Shown here piece after piece: positions 34,830 through 48,180 of a stretch of 64,000 nucleotides of DNA. Positions within the stretch are counted from its first letter, which is position 1; the number at the start of each line of letters is the position of its first letter. The stretch spans positions 13,315,675 through 13,379,674 of the forward strand of contig NC_087076.1 of assembly GCF_026151205.1 (NCBI RefSeq), written 5' to 3'. The position numbers and the translations under genes are program-made. The stretch is from Bolinopsis microptera. Lineage: Eukaryota; Ctenophora; Tentaculata; Lobata; Bolinopsidae. Below the pieces are notes generated by a model. It made no database searches. It had not been told where the DNA came from and was given only the letters and a program-made list of their open reading frames with translations.

Positions 34830-36310
34830 ATTCCCGTTTGGTAATTAGACCATCAACTGAAGAAGAACTGGCCCAGCTGCCATCCTTGCATTTCACAGTT
34901 CCTCATTATTTCTGCAAGGTTCTCTCAGCGATTTGTGCCGCAGTGACACATATCCACCAAGTTTGGCAGATGATCGCATGGTTGCTGAGTATTTCTGGCC
35001 ACACGCGTACATGTTTTAGGGCAGTCCCCGTTAAGTTTCAGGTTGTAATCGAGAAGCTATTTGCATCTGAGAACTGTTGTTATTCATCATATAACCATAC
35101 TCTTTTAAAGGTAGTTGGCTTGTTACCAAGCACTTGCCCCTTCTCAGCCGCTAGTTTGGAACAGTCAACTTTGCCAGTGGTGTTACTCGAGCTCCGGCGT
35201 ATTTCTGCTTGTTTTGTCGAATAAAATAGATTTCGTTCTGTCGTTATCTCAGTTTTCCACTCCTTTAATATGTCCTCCAGCCCTGGTATTGTCTAACTGC
35301 TTTGAGAATAGCTTTCTATAAGGGGTTTTGTGGCTCTACTGAGAAAATTGTACTCTCGTCAGCCATTTCCAACAAACTGGTATACCCCCAATCCTGCCAT
35401 ATTCTTGGTGGTTAAGAGCCAATATGTTCCTTAGTTTCACAGTGCAGCTAAACAGCCTGTTAATGATAGCTTGTGAATCTACTCATCACGTGTTTTACTT
35501 TTCTACTAGAGGAGTGAGCCTATCTGCAACTCCTGGGGGAGTTCTGCACACATAGTTCCATCTTTTACTAAGCCCATACATGAATGCACTGTAATGCATT
35601 TGAGGTTCTCTTGATGCTATATCACTAACTGTTTAAGATCAACAACGACCATTCTTGAACTTTTTCCTCAATGAAAGCCTCTTTTCCTTGGTCTGTTCCG
35701 ATGAAGCTGCCCAGATATCGTCGACCAATGCTGTCACATTGACATCTGGAATAGGTTCTTGCCTTCTCTTCGTGCTCAGGCTTGACTATCACCCCTGTTT
35801 AGAAGATTTAGGGTTGTATCCAAAGAGTGGTCCTTAATACAGAGTTATCCCACCACTTCCTTATTTCCTACCAGTTTTCCCCCCGCAGCAGAGTCGATCA
35901 GGCATACCAGATCTGAGTCACCTTTCTCCATGTTTCCTGCATCAATCAATGGTTATATGTACACAGAGGCATAAAATCCCATGGCAGGTGAATCACCTTG
36001 TGTGGTCCCTTCTTCACTAAAAAGATGGCTCATCTCCTCCTACAATGAACAGTCAGCAGGCATTCTGTAGGTGTTTCCATAATGAAAGTAGCAACTTCTG
36101 GACAAACGATGTTTCATGTTGTTGAGAGCACCGCTCGTCTGCAAGTTGAATGCAGTCTCTGCATCACTAAGATGATATCTTCATTTTCAGGGTATTCAAA
36201 CAGTCCTGCAGCAGGGACTGCTGCTTCCCACTCCTCCCTAAGACGCAGCACAAATTGAATAGGAAGCAGTGGTGCTCCAACCATATCTTTCAGTAGGAGG
36301 GTCATTACTG
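34830..36310 (-). pseudogene. Degraded reverse-transcriptase element of the GTTQGD type
   Basis: Read on the minus strand, pieces in changing frames occur in the order of a known metazoan reverse-transcriptase family: GTTQGDSPAMGFYA (35967-36009); then CLIDSAAG (35881-35907), where an ADD catalytic box is expected; then RRYLGSFIGTDQGKEAFIEE (about 35680-35745); then DIASREP..YSAFMYGLSKRW and CRTPPGVADRLTP (about 35510-35625); then LALNHQEYGRIGGIP (about 35400). Both aspartates of the box are not preserved and stops intervene, so it is dead. Fragments up to about 37170 (YLCYSLNGEETYFCF) may be its N-terminal part. The family is widespread in cnidarian and other animal genomes; I give that from memory, without a search. 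Confidence 0.65.
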
Positions 36311-37929
36311 TATTTCCCTATTATCCTTCTAAAGCACTTCACCCTATGCCTACTGCCTGACTCCAGGCTTTTTTGATCCAGGGGGACAAGTCACATGCTG
36401 TCAATGAAGGCAACAGCGTTAGGATCCAATTCCGGACAACATAGTTTTTCCTTGCTAGCCCTGCTATGGCATTACATAGAGTCCACACCCTTCATACCAA
36501 AACTGTTTAGAACACAGTAGTCACTTCCATGCATCCGCATCCATCCCTGAAGTCCCTGCAGCACCCTGTACTCTCTTTGCTGCTTTGTCTTATCGATTCC
36601 CCTTCAACGTCGAATATAACGGCCTAGACCCTCCTCACTGTTCCACGTCAGACACTGACCCTTTGATGCAGGAGATGCCTTGGTATGCTCTCTTTCAGCC
36701 TTTTATCACATCTGGAGTAGTTCAAGAATCCCGGTGGCATTTTCTACCAATCCACACACCGCATTGCTGCACTGACTTTTCTTTCATCATGAGTCGAGTG
36801 AGACCCTCTCAACATGCCATGTTTATTTTTCCCCTTTCCCAATCTCCAGCATAATCTCCTAGGGTCCTCTCCTGCAGATGCTCTTCTAGCTTACCTCCTG
36901 CCACAAATCAAGTCTTCTCTTCAACAATTCAGTGTGTTCCATGCTTTGACCTCTTTGAGGTTCTTCTGCAACAGCAGTGTATGGCAATTATCAAAATGGT
37001 GATGGTCACTGATTCCATAGCAACTGCCTGATGTGAAATTGTCGGCCACTTTATGTCATTTCTTCGATGAATAGCTTTTCCTGCTTGCCCCTGAGGGAAG
37101 CAAAAATATGTTTCTTCTCCATTTAAACTATAACACAAATATATTTTCCTCACATTTGTCAAGAACTTCCCAACTATTCCATGGACCTAATTTTTTAATC
37201 GAGATGGATTCACTTACATTATCATGATCCTGGGAAACAGCACGTCTTTGCCTCTTCTACCACAGTATCAGCGTCCTTTGATTGTTGTTTTTAGGCATCT
37301 TGTACATAGATATTCCATCATGTTGCTTTCACTCATTTTCTTGTAATCTGTTTTACAGATGTCTTCAAGAAAGTCCCTATGATGCCATGAGTGACAACTA
37401 TCGCACAGCAAGCCATCGTCCATACTCAGTCACTTTAAATATCGCATAATTTGGACAAGTCTCGTTAAGTGTCCCTCAAATCCTTGATTGATTGGAGACA
37501 GTTTTATTTGTTTCTTCTGGGTCTTTACATTGATCTAATTAGCAACTACTAGAATCGGTTTTTTGTTCTCAACTGATTAGGACTGTTTTCATCATTTCCA
37601 ACCCAAAAACGGGGACCACACTGTTTTTCCCGGTCGATTACAACTAGGAGCTGTAGCTACCGCTGACAGTCCCAGACTGGATGCGGGTCTCCTTAACATA
37701 GTGGATCCGAATTGGGATCTGATGGAGTAATCTCGACAACCAGAGGGTTTTTACAGAATATTCGTCTAACTCTATTGGATTAATTATATATCACATTTTG
37801 AATGTGGCAATATAACAAAATTAACAAATTTTGTTTAAAAAAGTTTTAAATCAATAGTTTGATGATTAACATTAAGTTGGAAACACACATACAATCGCCT
37901 TAACAAAAACTAAGCAGTGCCTTGTGGAA

Positions 37930-38510
37930 CGTATCTACGTATTAAGAAATGCTTACCAGATTCACTATATAAACAAATTTACCATTCTCTCTTGAAACTC
38001 ATCTCGGTTTTGCTATTTCTGTGTGGGGAGGTATTCCTAATATCCAGTTAAAACCACTATTTATTACTCATAAGAAATGTATAAGAATTCTATCGGAGAC
38101 CAAAAAAGGTATGAAGACAAATTCAAAACATTGCTATAGTTGACCGTTCGGCTCCAACGTTGGGTGCGATTTTTATGTTAAGGAGTCTACCAAACCTCTA
38201 GGAAAAACATAAATTACCTAGGCTGTAGAGAACCTATATAGACTAACGTTGCCTAATGGAAATATTTTTAAGATAATTAGACAAGAGTAACAATTTCAAA
38301 GTTCTCTTTTCACCATATCTCATAGTAAAGACACTATGTTAATCACACCTTCTAGTTCTCCAACAAAACAAATCATCTATAAATCGATTGTGGCTGTGGA
38401 ATGGGATTTATGTAATATTGGCTCATTTAATTTTAATTCCGTCTTTTTCTTCTGTTAAGAATAAATTACAAATCATTGTAATTATTGCCCAAAACATGAA
38501 TGGTGCTGAA
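37930..38510 (+). pseudogene. C-terminal relic of a non-LTR retrotransposon (LINE) ORF2
   Basis: In shifting frames the + strand gives GFAISVWGGIPNIQLKPLF and ITHKKCIRIL (38007-38092), the segment that follows the RT domain in many LINE ORF2 proteins (YG..IWGG...L...QKK.IRI). Next come CDFYVKESTKPL (about 38165-38200) and KQIIYKSI with LWNGI (about 38365-38410), typical of the extreme C-terminus. Several frameshifts and stops mark it as inactive. Confidence 0.6.
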
Positions 38511-38575
38511 AGGAATGACAAAATTTCACTGAATTCTAAGTATAAACACACTATAATCCAGTATCGGCAGCGCTG

Positions 38576-38635
38576 CCCCCCCCCCCCCCCCCTTCCGCCC
38601 CCCCCCCCCCCCCCCCCCCACCCACCCCCCCGCCA
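38576..38635. repeat. Interrupted poly-C tract
   Basis: About 55 C with a few T, G and A interruptions. Similar pure C runs occur at 34605-34629, 15128-15163 and 14323-14359. Length is unreliable. Confidence 0.7.
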
Positions 38636-38649
38636 AAAACGACATTATC

Positions 38650-39592
38650 ATGCATATACTTCTTTATTTTCAGCAGCGAGTATGTTAGCGCGCATAACAA
38701 TGCCCGCTAGCATTTTTACACGCCATTCTAGGGTTCACTGATTTCACAATACACAATACACAATATGTCCAATTGATTCTAATTGTTTCTCCTAATCAGA
38801 TTATTCTAAATGACATTGACTGCTCCCCTATTACCAAGCCGACCAACATTTCGGTCGAACCCTAGAAATACAAATACCAAATTTAAACCCACCTATGCGT
38901 GTATATTCCTCCAAATCACTCTCTGCTCTCGACTTTGTCTTTTGAATAGAACTGTAAACTGTTTGTATAAATTAACAAATATTGAATTTAAACTTTGAGA
39001 TAAACGAGTATAGTAATATATTTTTGCACCAATGTTCACCTAACTTAAACGTCTCTCAACTGACACCATGCGCCGTCAACCAATTTTAAAGTAAAATTAT
39101 ATTAACGATCTGACTAAGGTGCAGACTGGCGGACAACGTTCCCCTTATAGTAGCTCAACGGAGGGTGTAATCAGGGCACTGTTAAAGAAAAATTGTACGT
39201 GTCCTCCACAATCCTTCTGTTGGGTTCCACGTTATTGGAACTGAGATCCGCTACGTGTAACGTAGATTTCTAGAAGCAGTATATGCAAAGTAACTTGGTG
39301 ACAGGTGAATAGGCAAAATGAAAATTACACATCTTTGCTTTACTTTAACGCGTCACCAATGTACTATTAATTACACGGTCTGTGGTGGTGTCTCGTCTGT
39401 CGTGACTCATAAACGTTTCGGCGGTTGCGAATGCCGGGCCCATCGCGGAAAATCTTTTTTACTTTGTATTTTAACCATTATAACGTATGATTAGTCTCGA
39501 TTATAGTACTGAGTCAAACAGTCACCCGAAACGAAAAAGCAAACATTATGATTTTTGTTTCGGCGACTGAATTGTTGATGGGCCCGGGCAAA
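38650..39592. other. Non-coding stretch
   Basis: No gene or transposon terminus recognised; only a short ACAATACACAATACACAATA repeat near 38747. Confidence 0.35.
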
Positions 39593-42500
39593 TATTTGTT
39601 GTCGAGTAGTGTTGAATACTCATATTAACATGATTATTGATTTAATTTAGGAATTGTATATAACTATCTTTGAACCAAGTTAATTGTTAATGGAGAAATG
39701 CACCCAGCACTTTGTGCGCGCGCGCGCTTTGGATTTTAGCGCTACAAGCATGGAAGCTATGCAGCTGCAGAAAAGGCGTCCGGATGGCGCGCGTTCACAG
39801 TTCAGCGTACGGCTTTACGTTTTTGATTTTACAAATGACAAAAAAAGCAACTTTTACTGATTAATTAAATGGAATTATCGGAATATTTATTATTCAAAAT
39901 GTATTGATTCTTTCGTGGGAAAATAAAAAAATGTATTTATTAAATTGTATTTTACTTAAATCCATTTGGGCTATTTTTAGTTATTTTAAGGTTCATCTCT
40001 GTCCAAACTAAAGTGCTTCTTGACTCAAGTATGACACGTACCAATAGTTTGACAAAAGAACTTCACTGTCAAACTGATTTTTTGAAATCTCCGATCTCAA
40101 GCAGCGATTCCTTAACAAGCTTGAAATCTATTTCGTTTTTTGTTTGTTTTCCCGCTTGTCTCGTGTTGTTCAATTATGAGTGAATGTAATTGTGAAGATA
40201 GTAAAGAATAAAAATTAAATTAGCATTTACAAATACACAGAACGTCCCAAATCTAATTGCCACCATCCAATGTTGCGAACATTATTGGCTGCGCGAAGGA
40301 AAAACAGCCCAGTTAGTAGTGCATCCGCGCAACAACAATAAAAACATTTTGAAAGTAAGATTTTATACTTTTCTGCTGATGACGATTCACGTCATCGAGG
40401 AAGATTAATATAAACAGTGCAAATTTAGTCTACAAACTTCTAATGTGACTTACCACCCTCGCGTAACTATTGACCCTTAACTTTTAAGCGTGTATTAATA
40501 TTATAATAATGCTTTTGGACACGAAGGGGAACACATGAACATAAGTCTCCGTTAAATTATTATTATATAGTAGTGTGAAAGTATTAAAATCATATCAATG
40601 TCATTTTTCTAACAATTATACAGGTAAATTTCAGCAATTGTACTTTGTCTACTATTGTCTTATATAATAAGGAAATACAACATTCGAAAAATGAATAAAC
40701 AATTCAATAGATACAAAAATTAAAATCTACAAATTCACATCACAACAAAATTGTATCACGTTTGACACCCACGGTCGTTCACTGTAATTAGAGTCTACGA
40801 TACAGGGGAATCGCGCATTCGAGTGCGTCGGGTCATACAACGTATGACAATAAAGCTCTTACAGCTTTGTATATTGTAAGTTTACAACCTACAGGACGAG
40901 CGCCGAGCTGGGGGGGACTCGTCGAACGGACCAGTATATGGAATCAATATTTTACGAGTATCACCCGTTAATTAGTAATACAAATTTAGTAAAACAAATT
41001 TAAATTTTGGTTGTATTTATTAAATAACAACAAAACATATCATAAGTCAATAAAATAAGAGCCGCGCGTTGGTTACTGCCTCAGTATGGTGAATACTTTA
41101 AAAGCTTGAAAGGTGCCCCTGCGCAATTACATAACATTATGCGGGCGATCACATGATCAACGAGGACCGGTGAGCGCAATTTAAATTTAAACTTTTCTAG
41201 AACTTCGTAACATCACTACAGTTACTCATGCTGTTTGATATAGGAGTGCGATTGTCATGTATTTCATTCATTCATAACTTAATCGTTTTAAAGCTGTAAT
41301 ATTTAGGAGCTCACTATGTTTTTTGAACTATGAAAGCAGAACTGTAAAAATATTGGACAATATACCGACGACAATACCCAAGACCCGAGTTGCCGCATTG
41401 ACTTTCGTCCGGATCCGTTTTTTACGAGGCGTAATCACCAGTTACTCAGCTTCATGTATATCTGATAATATTTTGTTTGATCTCTACAACATTCTTGTAA
41501 GTTGGAGTGTCCGTAATTATTATAGAAACCAGCCACCTCCGCATTACATATCTTTTGTATGCCAGGTCTTTTATAAAATCTTAATCATATAATAAGAATA
41601 GAACCCAATAGTCTAAGATGAAACGGTATATCTTTTAGCTCATCGTTATTAAAATACTAATGTAATGAATTAATCAAGTAATGTTCCCTTCCAACACAAA
41701 TAAACAACAAACAAATGCTTTGCTCCACCGCAGTGGTGACGGCAATCGTAGGGCTATGCAGTTGGTTCAGATAACTCTCACCACGACGACAGCGTCGAGA
41801 AATTATCAAATGAGCATTGCGCATACTGACACATTTTATATTTTAAATATTTTACAAGCAACTGGTTCCCTTTTGCCAGCCGTTTTTAGTCCATGTACGT
41901 CCGTTTCTGGTCTCATGCAGACCATGCGCAAACTAAAATTTTGTTTATATGCCAACATGATTATTTGAATCCGTCGTACACCCCTATCATGTGCACGAAT
42001 TGGGTTTTGTGCGAAAGTCACAAATAACGAAGCCGCGCACTCGTGCGCGGCAGGGCTACAAAATGAAACAAAGATTTGGACTAGTAGAAGATTAATGAAA
42101 TATAAAAACCTCAGAATTCAATCCAGTTTAATAAATATTTTTAAAATAACTTCACATCTGCTAAGAAATTTTATTTTAATTTTGAATAAGTTTAGGCTCG
42201 CGCTGACATTATAATAAGTGACAGAGCACGCCGCGCCAGATATGATAGAAATTATGATTGAGATCATATGTCGAGTAGTAAATGAGTTTGTAGGTTTATA
42301 ACCTGCCAAGATGCGGCGCGCCGAGTTGAAAAAAATATTTTATGAAGGTATCACCCGTTAATATATAGTAAAAAAGTATTTTACATAATATATCTAATTT
42401 TCATGAGTTTATTATCGGATGTTTAAGTTTGACTAGGTTTATATGATAGTTATTATATTTTGCAAAATTGCAATATATCTAATTATTGTTTTACTTAAAA

Positions 42501-45500
42501 AGTTTTGGTATTTACTTACAATTTTGTTTTTATTTAAAATTTTTTCACTTATTTAATACTGAATTTATCGACGCACACACTTGAAAACTTTTCGTTCAAT
42601 TGCATTGTCATGCAAATCGCAGGTGCCCCTAAGATTTCTCAGATGGTTTTTTTATCGAACCATATTTTCAAAAGGCTTGTAGGTCTGTTTGACATGTGAA
42701 GGTCCTCCCAGTCCCACACACGACCCAAGGTGGAATCTTTGTCAATCAACGACCTGAGCCTCGTCAATCCTATTTTCAATTTGCCAGGTGCACACCATTT
42801 TTTTTTCACTATAATGCTCATGCTTGCTCCCGACAGGCATAAAGATGGGGCACGTCTTGTTTTTGAGCGATATGATGTATTTAAATACATGCTTGTTAAA
42901 TTGGAGAATACACTCTAATGTGTACATGACAATGTGAAGATCAGTTATTATTTCTTCAGCTCAATAGGAATAGTCCGAAGAAAGCGTTTTAAAACGACAT
43001 TTCACAGTGAGACAATGGTGGTAAAATATCAAGAAACATTTAAAATCACACCTTGTTTCGTTAATTAATTATTGCGCTGAAACTTTTCAGGTCTAAAATT
43101 TACCAGTTGTAAAACTAATAACAAACACAAGTCTAACTAGAACAACAGCTCACACTTCAAAACTTCCAAAACATCCCTAAAGAAAGTAATGACTGAAGAC
43201 TACTCCAAGTACCGTTGAGACGCTACCTTCTAGCAGTTTGGACCATCTCTACCACCACCATCGCTATTTTAGAAATCTTGTAGTTCTCAAATGCCATAAA
43301 GCAGAAATCAATAAAAGCTGGACAGAATATCACTTGGTAATCATAGGAAACCTAGCAGTGGCTGATAATTGGATGTGATTGTACTAGCTTGACAAACTTT
43401 ATCACATTATAGCGACGAAATGTCTTGGTGAGAGCAAAACTGTTTCCAAATCAGTTATTTTTTGTGTAACCATCTTCTTTTCGGTGAGTGTATTTTTTCC
43501 CTCTGTTCTCTAATGTTAGCAAAGCAACTAGCCTCGCATTTCCGTTTCCTAGCAAGAATCGAAGTAAATAGACAAGGCTACTTCATAGCAGGGTTTATTT
43601 GGCTATCAGCGCTGCCCATACTTGGATACGTTATCATGTATCAGGATTAATTTCTATTTCAGTCCCGAAATATTGCGATGCACAAAAGTGTCAAGAAGAG
43701 TGGAGCATCTGATGCGTATTCGTACCTCTATATGTTTACAATGTCATCCCGGATTTAAATTCTGGTTTGTACGATTGGACTGCTTATCTATACATTTCGT
43801 AAAGCGAGAAAACTGAAACCTGGAACACTAGCGAACCAATCTTGGAGAAGTCATCGTGTTTTTTGATCCCTCTTCTTCGCCGGTTGGAATGATAGCATTC
43901 AGCGAGGACAAGGATTTCTAATGAACATTTCACAAGATTTCAAAGCTTATCTACAGTCCAAACCTTTGCTACAAATCTCAAATATTGTAACCTAAATCAC
44001 AATAAGAAGTTTCGGCAATTTCGGTGAGGAAATCACTATCGTTACAATTTGTTCAGGGGATTTGAAATCAAGCTGCTACAGAACCAACACTTAAAGTTCA
44101 CAAGCGCATCGAATAAATAAAATAGTATGATATTAGCGAACGTTCTTGTGAACGTAAACAATATTATATTTATAATCTGACATTAATCAAGCTGAATACT
44201 TTTATTGAACTTCTGCGTTTTAGTTTCTTACCTAAATAACTATCAGTCCAGAATATCATGATAACTTTTCGCAAATGGAACCATGGTCCGGACTCTTGTG
44301 TCTTCAGTGCGAGAAGAATCTGAAATTAATGACAATTGAAAATCAGAAAATTCTAATTTACCAGAACACATATTTCGTATAATTATTAATTGTTGAACAG
44401 TCCCTATTATTAAACTTCGAGATCCGACCTTCAGAAAACGGCCTAACTAAAGACCCTAATCTTAACCCAAAAAGATAATAACTACCATACCCACAAAAAT
44501 CTAATAAATCATTAAAAAATTTCTTCGTGAGTTTACTGTAGATCTACACTGGATCATAAGAAACAACTCGAGAACACTGCGACATGTCCCACCATCTTAA
44601 TCTGGTTATTAAGAAGCATTATAACGCTCCACAACCTCGTCAGCTCCTTCATCAAACCTTGTATCTTATATAAAATCACCTGGGCAGAAGGATTGTATGT
44701 ACAGCTCGGTGATGCTGAGTCAAATAACTATTCATATGGTCCTTATGATCATAATAGAACAAAAGCTCTTGCCCAGAATAAATTGAATATGTCATGATAA
44801 TTCCTCAACTGTATGAGTGCGAAGGTTGTTCAATGCTGAAAAACCCCAAATAATGTTAAAAACGTGCCCGTTAACCAATTTGGCTAATTCTTTGTGTTTA
44901 AGAATGAGTTTTCTTCATATTCCAAATTGCAAGAATTGATTACACATAATTTATTTTACATCAACATTTTTACGGCCTATCTCCTTTTATTCTCTGATAA
45001 GAATTTAACTAATAAATTGTATATATACAACAACTAATTATGGTCAATCAGAGTTTATCCTCCATCAATCTGAGTATCTCGCATGATGGTGTAGAAAGCT
45101 TGGGTGTTGACTCGCCACATAACACCTCCTGAAGAACGACTCTTTTTAGATGGGAGGTTCCCCGCTTCTGATGGCTCTTCATGTTTTCCTCAACATACCC
45201 TCTTATCTTAGTACCTGTTTATTATTTAAAAATTAATTATAAGAAGTAACTAAACAGTTCCAATCGAAGTAAACTAAGAAGCTAATTATTGAGAATGTCA
45301 TGGAAGAGTCAGCCACATGAATAAAATCCATTCCAAATGGCTCATTAACAAAAGATAAGAATAAAAGTTGAACTCAAACAGAGGCATAGTAACTCGAATT
45401 ATAAACTGAACAACACAAATGTCATGTACTGTACAAATTAAATACATCAAAAAATACCCAAAAATACTGTCCAAGAGGTTTCCATATTACATAATTTTTA

Positions 45501-45747
45501 TCTTTAACAGATGTTTGCAGCCTGATCAGACTAAATAACAAGGAGGAAGTCTTTAAAAGAAAACTTGGTGGTAATAGCTCCTCCCAGTACTCTTTCAGCC
45601 ATGTTCACCGTGTTGTTGTTTTCACAATGTTACAAACATTGGGTAAAAATGTAGAACTAAGTTGACTGAAGTATGTCGACAGTGTAATCGTACAGCTCGT
45701 TTATTCTCTCCAATCTCGGTCAAACCTAGCACAGAAAAGATCTATTA
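39593..45747. repeat. ~6.16-kb block, version 2 of the dispersed duplicate
   Basis: Same order and orientation as 26191-32350. Clear anchors are GAGTATCACCCGTTAATTAG (27541 and 40957), the MSIIVKKKWCA segment, and TCGCCACATAACACCTCCTG (31692 and 45111). It is about as indel-rich as version 1, or slightly more. Downstream it runs straight into the error-rich stretch containing the kinase core. Confidence 0.8.
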
Positions 45748-48180
45748 CGCGCTGAAGTTAAACTCCCGCTTCTCAAACCACTCAGGAGGGTGGTTCCTTG
45801 CACGGACCTGTAGGGCGGAATGATCCTTGGGCCACCGGTAAAATGATTTTATTTTTGGTGGGTTGTTGTAGAGGGTTTTCAGTTAAGGTTCTGTGGTCGA
45901 TGTTGAGTCTCCGGAGGTAGTTCACGGTACGGGGTCTGAGAGTGTGGGAAGCTGCTTTTTTGAGCGTAAAAGTTTTTGTCTTTCCGCGCATTTATCGTAG
46001 GGGATCCCGTTCCGGACAGGTACTCCATCACGATCACCCACACTCCGTCACCTTGCAAATGTTCATATTTTTTGATGTTGTGGTGTTTCGACCCTTCAGC
46101 ATGTAGTCTCTTTGGAAGTTCTCCCCTTTTGGGCAGTGGATGGGGGGAAACTTTTAAAACAACTTTGGGCGTAGAAGGTCCCAGAAGGCCTTTTTAACTT
46201 TGTAGACAGGCCAAAGCCCCCTTTCCCCCAAGGCGCTGGACCTTTGTTTTTGTTTCAAAATTGTAAAGGCTGGTATATTAGAAGAAAATTAAAGAAAAGT
46301 GGGGGAAGATTTTTTTAAAACGTTATGCAGTTATAATTTTGTCGGTATTTTTAAAGTGTGGTGTAAAATCAAGAGCCAATTTTGGATTGTTAAGGGCCCC
46401 TGATGGGCTTAAACATCACTGATTTAGTGTGGCACCCCTTTGAAAGAAGGTGATTGATTATACGTTGATTTAGTGTGGACCCTTTTGTAAGAAGACGGAT
46501 CGGATTCATCCGGGCCAAAGAAAAGGTTTCGATCACACCTCATTAAAAACGCACCCTGAAGGGAAATTTTCATTTAGAAACTAGAGAAACAACAAGATCT
46601 GATTTTATATCCATGTATCACATTATTAGAGATCTAACAGCATTAACTCGAAGCTTTGAAAACCATCCGATGCAGTCAACCCCTTAAACCCCCACTTAGA
46701 ATAGCGCATGCAATAGCCGGTTTGAAATGAAAAGTTCTTAAAATTTTTAAAGGTTTTATTTTGGGTATTAATATGAAAAAGCTAAGTCAACTACGTGGAG
46801 CCCTGGAGAGGGTTGTTTAAAACATATAAGTGTAAAAATGTGGCCCGTCTATTTCACCCCAGAAGAAACCTAATAATACCTTTAAAAACAATAAGAAAAA
46901 GTTTAGAAAGATCTGTAATCCTTATAAAGTGAACCCGTTATAAGTTAAGGGTTGCGATTAGTCATTTTAAATTTTAATGCGTTAGATGGAGTGGATAAAG
47001 ACATATTCAACAGGGAATTTGTTTTTTGGTGACCCGTGTGATTTGTGAGAAGTCGTTGTTTATTTTTTTTTGGTTAAAACTTCGTGTAATTGTATTCTTT
47101 ATTCGCTATGTTATGTAATCTAATTTAATAATTAAAAAATGGTTATAATTTCCAAAACTTTAAATTTAAAATCATTAAATTAAAACCCGATTAAAATTTT
47201 TTAAGTTAAGAGCACCCCTGTAGATTTTCTAAAGTTGAATGTAGGCATAGTTGTTGGGTGGTTTTTGGGGTTTGGGGGGGGCGTATAAGTTCTAAACGGA
47301 ATCTCCCCACGGGCCCCCCCTTTCTTTACAGTCCCATGTGCAGATAATTTTTTAAGCTTTATTATTTTTGACCCTAAAAAACCCTATTTTTTTAAATCCG
47401 GGCACTGTACCGGCGGTATTTTTAAAATGGTTTGGTGGTGTGGTATAATTTGGGGGGAGGTTATGTTTGTGATTGTGTTTGTTTGTTGGAAGGGTTTGTT
47501 CCAAGACAAGACTTTTTAGTCGAATCCATGGTAGGTTGGTACCTTGAGGGTTTAAAATTTAAAAAGATTTAAAAAAGTTTAAAAAAAGGCATATTGGTAT
47601 TGATTAACAAATCCTACATGTTTATGTTGTTTTTTTTAATGTATTCCCAAGTTGTAGTTGTAAAAGAGAAAATTTTGTCAAAAATTTTTTTAAATCTTTA
47701 TCTGACGGTAGAATTTCCCCATGGGAACAACTGGATGAATTAAAAAACCCCCGTTTGGTATTTTTAACAACAAATATAACAGGGGGCACAAAAAAAAAAA
47801 ATGGTTTACCGTGGGGGAAAATGAAATTTTTGTAATTTTTCTAAAAAAAATGCAATACTAGGGGAAATTTCAGTAATGATTTAAAAAAAAACGTACGAAC
47901 GGTTAATTGTTGAGTGTGTAAAAGTTGTGGGGCCCTTTTTCAATGTACTTTTTTGAACTTGGGAACTGGCTTCAACCCCTCTTCCTATCGGCCATTCGCA
48001 ATTGCACTTTCCCTAAAGTTTGAGGATCATTTTTCGCCTGAAGTAGGGAGTATCTTGTAATGGGCGAGTAAAATTTTTCAACAGATTGACTTAAGTGGTG
48101 TAAGAAACGATTAAAACATTATAAAATTAAAAAAGTTTTTTAAGGTTTCTTTCAAAATAAGAAAGGCCCCAAATTCAGTG
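45748..48180. other. Error-rich sequence
   Basis: Frequent doubled G, A and T runs (GGGGGG, AAAAAAAA, TTTTTT) and broken frames resemble the 7.93-9.64 and 50.87-52.95 kb stretches. Apart from the kinase core on the minus strand I see no readable gene. Confidence 0.6.
45785..46125 (-). pseudogene. Protein kinase catalytic core, frames broken by probable sequencing errors
   Basis: Minus strand, from about 46115 downwards: HHNIKKYEHLQGDGVWVIVM then EYLSG, the kinase segment from the loop after helix C to the hinge. After a frame change come VNYLRRLNIDHRTLTENPLQ, where kinases have Y-L-H-x-x-x-I-x-H-R-D-L-K-P-E-N, and KNKIILPVAQGS, where KI-x-DFG-x-A is expected. The HRD and DFG boxes are each off by a few bases within indel-rich sequence, so I infer an intact Ser/Thr-type kinase exon in the real genome. 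The subfamily cannot be told, and the N-lobe ATP loop and the C-lobe are not visible. Confidence 0.6.
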
